Origin: Omphiscola glabra
Taxonomy: Eukaryota > Mollusca > Gastropoda > Lymnaeidae
Direction: 5' to 3'
Assembly (NCBI GenBank): GCA_964017045.1
Contig: OZ024794.1
Location: forward strand, 3,303,501-3,367,500
DNA: 64,000 bases
Position numbers and translations under genes: made by a program. Positions 21,758 to 34,399 of this stretch are shown one piece after another. Every line of letters starts with the position of its first letter. Position 1 is the stretch's first letter. A model generated the notes under the pieces. The model ran no database searches and was not told where the DNA came from. It saw nothing but the letters and a program-made list of their open reading frames with translations.

Positions 21758-24700
21758 ATGCTGTCTAGTCTAAAAATATATATTATCATTTCTGTTTTAC
21801 TTGCTGCTTTACTCTTTGCCAGAGCTGATGAACCTGGAGCAGATTCAGTAGAAACTGGTTTGTAAGATTAAGATGCTTTTACTATTTACTTTATTTTTAA
21901 TTACCGGGTCAAATTTTTTAAAATAAAAATTTGTGACTATTTCGTTGTAAATAAATAGTTAGTGATTTACAAAGAGGCAAAGCGGGAAAGTAATGAAATA
22001 AAGGGCGAAAGGGCTATGCCGAAGTGCGCACCGGCACCAGAACAAACATAATTTTTATTATTACTAATAAAGTTACAATAAATTTAAAGTAAAACAAATC
22101 CGTCCAATTATATAAAATCACGGCTTACCAAAATCACTTATACTTATACTCAATAATCTCATATTACTCAGCACAAACTAGAAATAATTAATTGCTCTAA
22201 AATAAGGGAATTATCCATTTACACTTTTATAATTTTAAGTTTTAGACTAAAAATCTATGATTCATAATACATTATATATATATAATTTCAGGCCTACTCG
22301 AACTCATTGTTAAATTTTGACTGTGTCTATGGGGCCATCCATAAATGACGTCACGCAAATTTTTCCGATTTTTGACCCCCCTCCCCCATCGTCACAAAAA
22401 GTTAGACCCCCCCTAAAATATAACGTCACAAATCTCTGCACCCCCCACCCTTAAAAAATTCTCCGTGTCCACTAATGTCCTCTACAAACCCCATAAGAAA
22501 TTCACTTCCCATGGATATCAAATTACTGGACCTGTGTCAGGAACATTTCACTAGAACAGTGGTTCTTAACCAGGGGTAAAAGTACCTCACCAGCCCTGAG
22601 GTGTGGAAGACCAGAAAAGTGTATTCAGTAGCGTAGCTAGGGGGCTGCGGACCGCACAGGGGTGACACCATATCAGAGGGTGACATCAAATTGAAAAATT
22701 ACGTATATACAGAGCACACACTGCTCGGTCTAACCGAAATCCACAAAATGATTACAGATGACACGTATATTTTCCACTCATGTAACCAATCAAAATGCGT
22801 TTTTGTTAAAATTTCAAAGGTGATGCGTCAGCAATTAGGTTACCTTATTATTAGGTCAGAAACACATCATTTTTACCATTTTTCAATGCCTAATGAAGTG
22901 TTCGGCTCCTTTTGTATGTGACAGGAACCTATAATTATCTAAATTCTGAGAATTAAAACTATCCTCTAATAACATTATAATAAAAATGAGTGATTCTAAA
23001 TACATGTCACAGTTCTTAAATTCATTTACCTCCTGACCTTCAATACTGTGGATTAAGTTAAACAAGAAGAATTACATCGTGGAAGTCGAGGGGGTGGTGG
23101 TTGACACCACTAGCTTACTGGACCGGGTGACACCAACCCTAGCTACGCCACTGATTGTATTTGCTGCCATTGCTAGCTGTTGCTGCTTTTTAAAAAAATT
23201 AGTTTGTATGCATTTTGATTAGCAGCATTAAATGTCTTACTTTTGAATTTTGTTGGCGCATTGCTCTTATTGGTAATTTTTTCCCTTGCTTATAAAGTTA
23301 ATGAAAGAAATAAAACTACGATAACTAAATTGTTTAATTATTTTTAATGTTATTACAATATAATTTATACGTGTTGGTTGGGGGGGGGGGATGTTTAAAA
23401 CGGATTGGGCCTGCAGGGCTGCAAAAAATGTTAAGAATCCCTGCCCTAGAGCATTTACCACCACCCACCCACCCCCAAGGTCAACCATTGTTATCTTTCA
23501 ATCCCACTTCCTGTGGTCGCCTGTTGGAATTCTATGACTATAAAAAGTCCCTGTGTCCACTACTGTCCTTTACAAACCCTACCACAAATGACATCCGAAT
23601 AGCAATGATTCTAATGGGACCCGGGTCTGAATGGCGGCGATGCGTGTCCGGGTCCATTTTGACTAAATGCTATTCGGATTTCATTGGTGGTAGTTTATTT
23701 TAGATAAATGAAGAATTAAAATTACAAACATATAGATCATTCAATTATCTTTCTTTTGATACCTCATTTTGTCTTACAAACCCAACAATAATATTTAAAA
23801 TAGTTTTTTAATCCCAACCTCTCACTTCTGGTACCCACGTGCGAATAGCCACTTCGTTTAATTATTTTCATATTTTAACTTTTATAATAATATAATTTAT
23901 ACGGTTGTGCAGATTTTTAATATAAAATTCCGCTTTTCATGTGACGTCACATTGCTTAAACATTCCCCCCTCCTGCTCGTCACACATCGTCACAAAAATG
24001 TGACCCCCCCCCCAGACTCGTGACGTTATTTATGGATGGCCCCTATTTGCACTATAGTAGGCAATGATGACTAATTATCTTCTCTTTTCATTTAGATGAC
24101 AAGAATGAAGGAAATAATGATGGATCACTTAGATATGAAGATTCTGTTCTGGTTCTGGGTTCAGACAACTTCGAGGAAGCTATTAATGATAACTCTATAA
24201 TTCTTGTTGAATTTTATGCTCCATGGTTTGTGCTTTCACAACAGTAACCTTACAAATAAAATTGTTTCTGTTTGAAGCAAAAGTTTAGTAACACTGTCAT
24301 ATTGAAAACCCTATTTTTTAAAATTTTAGGAACAAATTATAGTTTACTTTATAAAGTCCTTTACTTGACAAAACATTCAAATGAAATGTCAATTTTATAA
24401 TTGTCTATAAATATTTTTTGCTGATATCATGTTGATTTTTTTTTTAAAACTCTGTTCTCAGTTTTCCAATTGTTTTTTCAAACACTCAAATCTTCATGTA
24501 TTAAAAATATTGTCTTCTTTTCACAGGTGTGGGCATTGTAAAAGTCTAGCACCAGAGTATGCAGCTGCAGCTAAAGAGCTTGCATCAAATGATCCACCTG
24601 TGGTTCTTGCAAAGGTGGATGCAACAGTTCACAATGAGCTAGCTAAAAGGTGAGATCAATAAATCATTTCTGTCACCAAGATTGTCCTTAGCCAAATTTA

Positions 24701-27700
24701 TATTTTTAAAATCAATAGATAACTGAATGCAATAGATTGATATCATGACAACTGAATGCAATAGATTGATATCATGATAACTGAATGCAATAGATTGATA
24801 TCATGATAACTGAATGCAATAGATTGATATCATGACAACTGAATGCAATAGATTGATATCATGATAACTGAATGCAATAGATTGATATCATGATAACTGA
24901 ATGCAATAGATTGATATCATGATAACTGAATGCAATAGATTGATACCATGATAGCTGAATGCAATAGATTGATATCATGCAGGGCAGTAGCAAACAGGCA
25001 GGCCAGCAACATCAAAACTCTTTACTTTACACACATTTCCAAAGCCCAGTACAAAAATATAAAAACAGGTACACGTACACACAAAAAAAAAAGGTCTAAA
25101 TATTTCTATGCTTTTTTATTCCTGTTGTACTCATTTCAATTGATCACTCTTTTGAATGATAGCATTTTGTTCTCCTTTGAAAATGCCTGGTTCAGTTTTG
25201 AATGCAGTGTCTGTGTTTATCTTACACTCTTTAATGCCAACTTATTTCTTTTTTTAAAAAATGTTTTGCCCATTTAACTATAAGTTTTCAGCTGGATACT
25301 TAAGAATGAAAACTTTGACAAAAGGTAAAATATAATTTTCTTTGCTGTGGACTCTAGAACTTAGTCTTAATAACTAAATTCATCACCTATCATTGATTGT
25401 ATTTGACTGAATAAATTTCAGGTTTGATGTGGAGGGATACCCTACATTAAAGTTTTTTAAAAATGGAGTTAAGTATGACTATGATGGCCCAAGATTCACA
25501 AGTGGTAGGTTTTACATTAAATTTGATAAGCAATATTGTTAGCTTGACTTTGAAATGAGATAAACAAGTAGATACCATACCAACAACATTGGAAAAGTAA
25601 GCAATCTCAAAGACAGTCTATAGATTGTAGGATGGAAAAGTAAGCAATCTCAAAGAAAGTCTATAGATTGTATGATGGAAAAGTAAGCAATCTCAAAGAA
25701 AGTCTATAGATTTTAAGATGGAAAAGTAAGCAATCTCAAAGAAACTCTATAGATTGTAAGATGGAAAAGTAAGCAATCTCAAACAAAGTCTATAGATTGA
25801 AAGATGGAAAAGTAAGCAATCTCACTGAAAGTCTATAGATTGTAAGATAAATAGTGGGCATCATCACCACTGCTCTCAGTACCTGGGAATGTCATCCTCA
25901 CCAGTCTGTGGGATGTCAACCCAGCAAGCACAGAATATAATTTAGTTTTAAAAACGGCTTAGGCATAAAGTATATTCCATCACAGATGGCTAAGAATGGG
26001 AAAAGTAGACATACAAAGACAATGCAGTCACTTATTTCCCTAAGTCTCACCATGGGGTAGGGTAAGGGGGGAATTAAGATGAATTAACACTGACATTGTT
26101 CTGATCACCACTGATGTAACCAGATAATAATAATGCACACTGCAAATAATTCATTGTGGACTTGGTATATTTCGTTTTGTTGCTTGATTCTTTTTATAAG
26201 AGTTTTATAACATTTGTTTAACATGTTTTGCCTTGTCAGGTTATAGAAGTAAAAAAAATTAAATTCTGTTTTTGTTTTTTCAGGAATTGTTGATTACATG
26301 AAAGAAAGGGCTTTACCTACGTGGGAACCTGAGCCGGATGCTGTTGTGACCTTGACCCAAGAAAACTTTGATGACTTTGTAGACAGTCATGAATTGTTAC
26401 TGGTTGAGTTTTACGCTCCATGGCAAGTTCAATTAGTTCCTTTATTATTCACTCAAAAATATTTATTATGGCAAGTTGTATAAATTCCTTTAGTATACTT
26501 ACAAATATATTTCATATGACTTTAAACAAAGGGGATTTTACTAATCAATTATTTACACAGACTGTGCAACCTGCCCTATTTATAGTCTTGACATACATCA
26601 TAATAATACTTGCATTATTTTAGTTTTCTTATCCATTATTATGATACATAGATTATTTCAAGGAGAAGCTGTCGTAAATGTATAGAAAGTTAAAACATGT
26701 ATGTTTTATCAGAAAAAGTTTGTTGAAGTGTCTTATGTCTGCTTTATATTCAGGTGTGGTCATTGTAAGAAATTAGCACCCACATATGAAAAGGCGGCAA
26801 AAACACTGCTGAAAAATGATCCTCCTATTCCACTTGCCAAAGTGGATGCCACAAAAGAAACTGAATTGGCTCAAAAGTACCAAATTGAGGGCTACCCCAC
26901 TCTCAAAATATTCCGCAAAGGCAACTCAAGTCCTTACAATGGGAAAACTGACTCTGAATATGGTATGAGTTAGATCTCTAGTTTCACTTTATATTCAGGG
27001 CTCATGTTTATATCTGGTATGAGTTAGATCTCTAGTTTCACTTTATATTCAGGGCTCATGCTTATATATGGTATGATTTAGATCTCTAGTTTCACTTTAT
27101 ATTCAGGGCTCATGCTTATATTGTTAAGGGGAATTATATAAAGACTTGAAGAGCAAAACAATAAGATGTTGAATTCTTATCTAGATGTCTTATGATGACA
27201 CATCCACATTTTTCATTGGCTTAAGAAAATGTAAACGCACTGCACAAGCCAGAGCTGGAAGTAACGCCAAGACCCATGCTCCATCAATGAAGAATTTTAA
27301 TAAAGTATGTGTCGTTGAAGTCATATAAATGTTACAGAAATTTCTGACAAATCCTGCAATGTAGAATTCATAAATAGCACAGTGAAACACACACAAAAAC
27401 ACTGCTGGTCATCTACTGCATCCTGGTCTATTTCCAGTTGTCTTGACTATGTCTTGCTATTAGAACAAATTGGCTAGGATGAGAGCATGAGGCTGAAAAT
27501 CGTAGCAACTCTACCTCACTTTAAACAAAATACAGCTCAAGTCAAGGCTACTACTCAAGTCGGAAATGGCCTTGGTCTCGTGTGAAGGACAAACTATAAA
27601 AAATTTGTGCAGAGGCCAGGTGCTACATAATGAGCTCATCTGCCCCATAATCAGTTTGGAATCGACTGATCAGCTGAACAGCATATTATTTATGCTTGGT

Positions 27701-30700
27701 GGCAAAACCCTACCAATGAAACACAGAAGCCACCATCCAATTAGTTGTTAGGAAAAGACATCCCAAGTTTCCTGGCACACTGTTTGAAACCAAATTTTGA
27801 AAATAAAACTTTTTTTAAGATCATATGATAAGACATGATAAATATATATGACCGTGATTTTACTCTAAATGAATTTTGTTTTATTTTCTCTTCCAACAGA
27901 TATTGTAGTCTTCATGAAGAACCAGGTCGGAGATGGTGCTAAAGTCATTACTAATGTCAAAGCATTGAAAGATTTCTTTTCAGTTGATGACATCACTGTC
28001 GTTGGATTCTTTGGATCCCAGGATGATCCTTTACTTAAACCTTATAAGGATGTGGGTAAGTACCTGAACTATAGCTTTATGTTCAATGTCATATAGTAAC
28101 AATACATTTGATATCTTCAAAAATCGGCATTGAGTCTTAAATAATCTAATTATACTGAAGTGAAACTATTTCGTACAAGACAAATAAATTACTGATTTAA
28201 TAAATCAGTTTAACTTGTTTTGCCAGCTTGGTCCACAAATTCGGAATACTGGCTGACTTATGAGTTTAACTTGTTTTGCCAGCTTGGTCCACAAATTCGG
28301 AATACTGGCTGGCTTATGAGTTTAACTTGTTTTGCCAGCTTGGTCCACAAATTCGGAATACTGGCTGGCTTATGAGTTTAACTTGTTTTGCCAGCTTGGT
28401 CCACAAATTCGGAATACTGGCTGGCTTATGAGTTTAACTTGTTTTGCCAGCTTGATCCACAAATTCGGAATACTGGCTGGCTTATGAGTTTAACTTGTTT
28501 TGCCAGCTTGGTCCACAAATTCGGAATACTGGCTGGCTTATCAGTTTAACTTGTTTTGCCAGCTGATGAAATCAGGGATGAGTACTCATTTGGTGTCACA
28601 TATGATGAGGAGGCAAGAAAGGCTTTCAAGATTCCTACCAACTCTGTGGTGGTTTTTAATGCTGAAAGGTTTTACACTAAATATGAACAGAAGTGGTATA
28701 TCCTTAATATAAAGGTAAATTACAAAATATCATCTACCTTTAGAGATCTGAATGTTTTACATTCCTATTCCATTATTTAAACTGTATTTATATTTTTATA
28801 AAGTATTGCTGTCATAAATTACTTGGTCTTACTGCCATGATTTACTTGGTCTTACTGCCATGATTTACTTGGTCTTACTGCCAGGATTTACTTGGTCTTA
28901 CTGCCATGATTTACTAGGTCTTACTGCCATGATTTACTTTGTCTTACTGCCATGATTTACTTGGTCTTACTGCCATGATTTACTAGGTCTTACTGCCATG
29001 ATTTACTTGGCCTTACTGCCATGATTTACTTGGCCTTACTGCCATGATTTACTTGGTCTTACTGCCATGATTTACTTTGTCTTACTGACATTTTGTTTTC
29101 AGGCTGACACTACTGCCGATGATGTGAAAAAGTTTATTTCCAAACATTCTCTGCCCTTGGTTGGCCATTACTTCCGACCCCAAATTAATCGCTATGAGGA
29201 AAAGAGACCTTTGTGTCTTGTTTTTTACTCCGTAGACTTCGGCTTTGATCATAGAGAAGGTAAATAAATGTCACAAAGTCTCTGTGTTAGTTCACCTGCC
29301 ATTTACTGACTATTTATCCAGGGGAAGTTTATTTGTAAATGTTTTAATTACTATTTGAATCTTCAGGATTCACATGAGCAGAAAATTAAAATATTTTGTG
29401 CTTATATTTCTTCATGTATAATCCAGCAGACTCGGACAGGGTTAGTGCGATTCATTGTTAGTCTCATTTATTGTTAGTCTCATTCATTGTTAATCTCATA
29501 TAAATATTGTTCGATTTTGACAGTGTAGTTTACAGATATGTCGTCATCAAATGTTCCAGTCATATTTGTATAGAAATGCTGCATTGCTGCCTACTGTATT
29601 TCAGCCACACAGTTCTGGAGGGTTAAAGTGGCTTCCATAGCCAGGAAGTTCCCAGAAATCACCTTTGCCGTGGCTGATGATGAAACCAATGCTAAACTTC
29701 TGGAGGAGTTCGGTCTGGCAGATTCAGGAGAAGAGATCAACATAGGAATCTTTGGGGCTGACAATAAAAAGTATCGCATGGAGCCCATGGAGGAGTTCGA
29801 CACTGAGGAAATTATCGAGTTCTTAAACAAGTTCAAAAAAGGTTAGTCTTGACTGGTCAGAAAAATGGACTTGCTGGTGGGACAAAAAGTCATGATGCAA
29901 CTCAAACAGGAAACCAGATGAATTTTCAGTCCCTAATTACTTACATTTATCATATTTGTCGTACCCTCCGTAGGGAGGATAAGGTAAAGAATAAAAACTG
30001 GGCTAAATTAAAGTTTTTAAAACTTGGCTAAATTAAAAGTTTTGAAACTAGTCTAAATTAAAGTTTTTAAAACTAGGCTAAATTAAAAGTTTTGAAACTA
30101 GGCTAAATTAAAAGTTTTGAAACTAGGCTAAATTAAAAGTTTTGAAACTAGGCTAAATTAAAAGTTTTGAAACTAGGCTAAATTAAAAGTTTTGAAACTA
30201 GGCTAAATTAAAGTTTTGAAACTAGGCTAAATTAAACGTTTTGAAACTAGGCTAAATTAAAGTTTTATAGCTTCCATTAAAAAGGCTAGATATCCTCTGA
30301 GGCAATGTTGAAAAAAACAACTAAACTTTCTATTATCATAAAGTTATGAATACAAAATTAAATTCTCCTTTTAATTTAATTTCTTTTGCTGTGTGAGAGC
30401 TGTACATTTTTGGAAACATTTTGGTTACAAGTATTATGAGTTGATTTCATTAATAATTTCCTAAAATTTGTTCATAGCAGTTTCAATGCCGCTGACCCAC
30501 TGACCCAAATATAAACAGGCAGTTGATGCCACAATATCACTGATATTTATAGCTACATCTTTGACATTGGTTGTTTTTTTTACAGGTAAACTGAAGCCCC
30601 ACATCAAGTCACAGAGAGCTCCTAAAAAACAAACTGGACCAGTAACTGTCGTTGTTGCCAACACCTTCAATGAGATTGTGCTCAATCCAAAGAAAGACGT

Positions 30701-31001
30701 CCTCATTGAACTCTATGCACCTTGGTGTGGACACTGCAAGAAACTGGAGCCTATCTATGCAGAGTTGGCAAAGAAGTTGAAATCTGAGAAGAACCTGGTG
30801 ATAGCCAAGCTGGACGCCACAGCCAATGATTTGCCCGACTCGTTCAGTGCGTCTGGCTACCCAACTATTTATTTTGCCCCCGCCAATGGAAAAAATTCTC
30901 CGATAAAATATGAGGGAGAGAGAGATCTAAATGGTTTTGAGAAGTTTTTGAAGGAGCATGCAACTGTTTCCTTTGGTAAAATTGGTAAAGATGAGTTGTG
31001 A
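21758..31001 (+). CDS. PDIA4: protein disulfide-isomerase A4 (ERp72), 11 exons
   Basis: ER-lumen thiol oxidoreductase that forms and rearranges disulfides in secretory proteins. Exons: 21758-21857, 24096-24225, 24527-24649, 25422-25504, 26284-26422, 26754-26962, 27900-28055, 28563-28714, 29103-29259, 29605-29841, 30586-31001. They total 1902 nt, 633 residues plus TGA, in frame throughout; human PDIA4 is about 645. Residues 1-24 form a signal peptide ([20 protein letters not shown]), followed by a short acidic stretch. Three thioredoxin domains carry WCGHC boxes at Cys78-81 (a0), Cys193-196 (a) and Cys543-546 (a'), with cis-proline GYPT motifs. Between a and a' are two b-type domains (exons 6-10), including LVGH and [14 protein letters not shown]. 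The C-terminus is GKDEL, an ER-retention signal. Introns 2 and 5 both split the Trp codon before CGHC in phase 2; a' is uninterrupted. Intron 5 has a GC donor. Expression under the unfolded protein response is known for the family but not visible here. Confidence 0.97.
22626..23153. mobile_element. 528-bp hAT-like element nested in intron 1
   Basis: It starts CAGTAGCGTAGCTAGGG and ends CCCTAGCTACGCCACTG, 17-bp TIRs with one mismatch. The flanks are agtgtatt and attgtatt, an 8-bp target duplication with one mismatch, as expected for hAT. No transposase is seen; the 76-codon ORF inside (22691-22921) is unrecognised. Just to its left, 22557 has another CAGTGGTTCTTAACC hAT-like terminus without a partner. 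Confidence 0.8.
23579..23693. mobile_element. 115-bp foldback element, copy 1
   Basis: Arms containing atgacatccgaatagca and tgctattcggatttcat invert around a GC-rich loop with gaatggcggcg. A second copy is at 40358-40477, and homology between the two loci continues about 160 bp to the right (to near 23855 and 40635), so the foldback may be the end of a larger repeat. Confidence 0.75.
24715..24990. repeat. 29-bp minisatellite in PDIA4 intron 3
   Basis: About nine copies with core aactgaatgcaatagattga followed by tatcatgat. Confidence 0.93.
25583..25850. repeat. 43-bp tandem repeat in PDIA4 intron 4
   Basis: Six copies containing ggaaaagtaagcaatctcaa and gtctatagattg. Each unit contains a GTAAGC that resembles a splice donor. 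Confidence 0.92.
26420..26515. repeat. 48-bp duplication of the PDIA4 intron 5 donor
   Basis: The exon 5/intron 5 junction ATG|GCAAGTT followed by a similar attcctttag stretch recurs 48 bp downstream at 26468 as ATGGCAAGTT. Both copies therefore carry the same GC donor sequence. Confidence 0.75.
26423..26424 (+). other. GC-AG intron donor (PDIA4 intron 5)
   Basis: The codon for the Trp before CGHC must be completed as TG|G across the intron, because exon 6 starts G TGT GGT CAT after ...tattcag. That forces the donor to be CATG|GCAAGT, a GC-AG intron that otherwise fits the donor consensus. Confidence 0.88.
26958..27122. repeat. 54-bp tandem repeat of the PDIA4 intron 6 donor
   Basis: Three copies; the first spans the exon 6/intron 6 junction (TATG|GTATGA at 26963). 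GT donors recur at 27017 and 27071 with the same context. Each unit also ends in ttatattcag, like the exon 6 acceptor. Confidence 0.88.
28205..28562. repeat. 56-bp tandem repeat of the PDIA4 intron 7 acceptor
   Basis: Each unit contains ttaacttgttttgccagct. AG dinucleotides end at 28226, 28282, 28338, 28394, 28450, 28506 and 28562, exactly 56 bp apart; the last is the real acceptor of exon 8 and the six upstream are identical in polypyrimidine context. Use of 28506 would shift the frame and terminate within exon 8. Confidence 0.93.
28812..29085. repeat. 23-bp minisatellite in PDIA4 intron 8
   Basis: About 12 copies of a unit with gatttacttggtcttactgc, ending 18 bp before the exon 9 acceptor. 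Confidence 0.93.
29995..30270. repeat. 25-bp minisatellite in PDIA4 intron 10
   Basis: About 11 copies with core ggctaaattaaaagttttga. Confidence 0.93.
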
Positions 31002-31476
31002 TCCCATGTAAACCCAATAGATGTATACAAGTAGCCTTTGGTCTGTTATACAGGTACACTGCACAAGTGTGTTGTTTTTTTAATTTGATAAATATGATGA
31101 CAAATATGAATCATGGATCATATCAACATACTAACATAAAGTTTTTTAAATCTGAATGTTTAGACTTGTCTCCCTTTATGAATGATTATAATATTATTTA
31201 CTGGACTTTGATTGATAAGAACTTCATTAACAGTTTAAATGCCACAGAAGTGAGATGTATTTTATTAACTTAGTCTCTAGTAATTTAAACTCTTATTTAT
31301 ATATATAGGAATATAAAATATTTTATTTAGCATCCTAAAAAGTAATTTTGTAGTACATTTTTTCCATTGGAATTTTAAACTGTTTATTGTGGAGACAATG
31401 GTGGCAGTGTTCACAGGAAGTAGAGGAACAAATAAAATTAGATTTAATAAAGTAGACTTGAAATAAAACTAGACTA
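31002..31476 (+). other. PDIA4 3' UTR with clustered poly(A) signals
   Basis: Three AATAAA hexamers lie at 31431, 31446 and 31462, the likely 3' end of the PDIA4 transcript. A 91-codon ORF here (30998-31273) overlaps the stop and is not supported. Confidence 0.6.
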
Positions 31477-31740
31477 TCTAATTATGTAGCTAGTAGCTTT
31501 TGAGGTAGAGTATCTAGTTACCTAGCTAGTAGCTTTTGAGGTAGAGTATCTAGTTACCTAGCTAGTAGCTTTTGAGGTAGAGTATCTAGTTACCTAGCTA
31601 GTAGCTTTTGAGGTAGAGTATCTAGTTACCTAGCTAGTAGCTGTTGAGGTAGAGTATCTAGTTACCTAGCTAGTAGCTTTTGAGGTAGAGTATCTAGTTA
31701 CGCAGCTAGTAGCTTTTGAGGTAGAGTATCTAGTTAGGTC
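31477..31740. repeat. 36-bp minisatellite, 7 units
   Basis: The core is agcttttgaggtagagtatc followed by tagttacctagctagt. Confidence 0.93.
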
Positions 31741-31974
31741 ATTAGTTGCTTTTGTCTGTTCTGTTTAGTTTAATCCCATGGCCACCTGTTAAAAAAGGTT
31801 GCATCTAAATAGTTCCTGATCCTTATTTCAGCCAATGTAACATGTATGTTATGGATATGAATAAAATAGTTTAAGTAGAGCAAGAATGTCAGCACTGCAC
31901 CAATCAATGATTAGGTAAATAGAAGACAATAACATCTGAAAGGCTGATCCGATTCTTGATGACATTCAATGCCT

Positions 31975-32200
31975 AATATTGTGTCATAGTATTCTGCCAT
32001 AATATTGTGTCATAGTATTCTGTCATAATATTGTGTTATAGAATTCTGTCAAAATATTGTGTCATGTATTCTGTCATAATATTGTGTCATGTATTCTGTC
32101 ATAATATTGTGTCATGTATTCTGTCATAATATTGTGTCATAGTATCATTTCATAATATTGTGTCAAAATATTGTGTCATTATATTGTGTCATATCCTCTC
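31975..32200. repeat. 24-26-bp minisatellite
   Basis: Units such as aatattgtgtcatagtattc with tgtcat; shortened towards the right end. Confidence 0.9.
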
Positions 32201-32547
32201 ATTCTTGAATGCAATATGTCTGCATTAGCCCAAATTCATTGATGTTTACTTGAATCAGGAAATTTCGTCATTAAACACATTCGTATTAAAGCACTCTATG
32301 TTAGTGATCATGTGCTTTCTTTAAAGCGCTCAGTTTATAAGTAGATCTTTTCCCCCTACTTCCAGGTGAACATTGTGTGAGAGTCAGTTAGTTAAGTCAG
32401 TGTGCTTATTTACATCAATGTAGTTGACTCATGTGGAGACTCCAGCTGCACTATTAATTGCTGATGTCTTGGTTAAGAATGTCATATACCTCAAGTATTA
32501 TTTTTAAAACGTTACATCGGACCCCCTCCGTTGAATAATTCATCTCC

Positions 32548-32762
32548 AATTGTGATTATATAAAGGGGCTTCACGGGGCTACACAGTTGTGATTATAAAG
32601 GGGCTTCACAAGGCTTACACAATTGTGATTATAAAAGGGCTTCACAAGGCTTACACAATTGTGATTATAAAGGGGCTTCACAAGGCTTACACAATTGTGA
32701 TTATAAAGGGGCTTCACAAGGCTTACACAATTGTGATTATAAAGGGGCTTCATAGGGCTTAA
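32548..32762. repeat. 36-bp minisatellite, 6 units
   Basis: The core is aattgtgattataaaggggc followed by ttcacaaggcttacac. Confidence 0.92.
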
Positions 32763-33944
32763 ATTTTAAAACTACATGTCACCAACAACATTTCAATGTT
32801 TTTCCATTGTTTCTACATCTCTGCTCTTAAATGAAGTGAAACTGAAACATTTGTTTGAAATGATGTTCAAATATGTATCAGTTGAAGAGTACATTTAAAT
32901 ACATCTGTTTATTTCATTCATTATTTACAGCTTTGTGACTGAAATAAACAAACAGCAAATATAATGTTTTCAGTTTAACTTGTCATTTTCTCCCAATGTA
33001 TTTGTTCAATGGAGTTTTATTTCACGCTCTTTGATTTTTCATTAATTTTGTTTTAACAAATTTTCTTTATCCACTTTGAAATTTTTTTATTTCTTTAAAA
33101 ATTTCTACGTAGAGAAGTCCAGCTAATTGCTGAAATTTGTTGTCAACTATCCATGAATTAATTATGTTATATGGAGAGCTGATTGATTTGATTAAATCAC
33201 CATCCGTAACAATAATTCCCAAGTGGATCTTTCTTGTCTGCCCCTACGCACAGAAAAGAAGAGATTTGTTACACACATGCTCTGTGCCGTGTAGGATTTG
33301 GAATAGTGATGGGTATGATGGTAATTGATTGCGTAAGCTCATTGCTACTGTCATGGACAACGTACGAGCCATGCCTAGAACTTACTAGAAGAAAAGTAAA
33401 TAAAGGTATTGAGGAGAGGGATAGAAATAGAAGGGTTTTCAGCAGTCATGGGGTATTCAGGGGTATGAATGTAAATATATATTTAGAGCGCCATCTGGAA
33501 ATATTATAGAAAGATCATCCATGTCTTCCCGTATTTTACATGTGGTTACATTGCCGCAGCTAGTATAATATCAAGTACAACAATAATGACATCAATCATT
33601 GAAATATTTTATCATTCAATAAGACTCTTTAGAAGGTGGGTAACTGATGATACAAGAAAATGTAACTCTAAAGAAATGATTATGTTAGTCACAAAGATTA
33701 GGGTACTTTAAAAGTTCTTAAAGAAAAAGGCAAACATGTTTCCTATGTTGATCTGAATGTGGCTATTTTTAGACGTCACCACTTATCTCTGATTACTGTA
33801 AGTTTAATTGTCTTACTAAAAGATTATAATCTTTGTAATATTTCATAATATGTTGTATGAATCTTCCATTTCTGTTAATGTTACATTCCTTGATCCACAA
33901 TCTATAACAGTTTTTAAAAAGATTAAACCAATTTATAATGATAC
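32763..33944. other. intergenic, no gene seen
   Basis: AT-rich; short overlapping ORFs at 33137-33509 show no recognisable domain. A 14-bp stretch gagcgccatctgga (33485) has its reverse complement at 36304. Confidence 0.4.
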
Positions 33945-34125
33945 ATTTGAAATGTTGGACAACCAATTTGTAATTTTAGATTTGAAATGTTGTAGAACCA
34001 GTTTATTTTTTTATTTGAAATGTTGGACAACCAGTTTATGTTTGATTTGGAATGTTGGAAGCCAATTTGTAATTTTAGAATTGAAATGTTGGACAACCAG
34101 TTTGTAATGTTAAATTTGAAAGTTC
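33945..34125. repeat. degenerate 30-35-bp repeats
   Basis: About five units sharing tttgaaatgttggacaacca. Confidence 0.75.
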
Positions 34126-34399
34126 AGAGAAGTCTCCTTAGAAGGAAACAGTCAAATGTGACCATATAATAAGCAACTTATGTTGCTATAAATATGTTTC
34201 TTTCCACTTTTAGATATTCTCTCCTTGTCTTGTTCTATTACATCTAGGACATGTTATTCCACTATCTGTATGGCTGATTCTGACATCAACAGTTGTTCCT
34301 CAATCTATTTGTTAGATATGGTGTTGTTGTATTCCTTACCCTTATTATTGTGCCTTTAAACCAACTTGTCTTTAAATATATGCTGGTACCAATAATTAT

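Larger units (their letters stand above)
22331..24043. mobile_element. 1.7-kb TIR element in PDIA4 intron 1
   Basis: The left end is GGGGCCATCCATAAATGACG and the right end is its inverse with one mismatch in the first 25 bp (GGGGCCATCCATAAATAACG). Inner subterminal regions are G/C-run rich on both sides and also mutually inverted in character. TAT flanks both sides and could be a 3-bp target duplication. No transposase ORF is present, so it is non-autonomous. I cannot name the superfamily. It contains the nested elements at 22626-23153 and 23579-23693. Confidence 0.75.
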
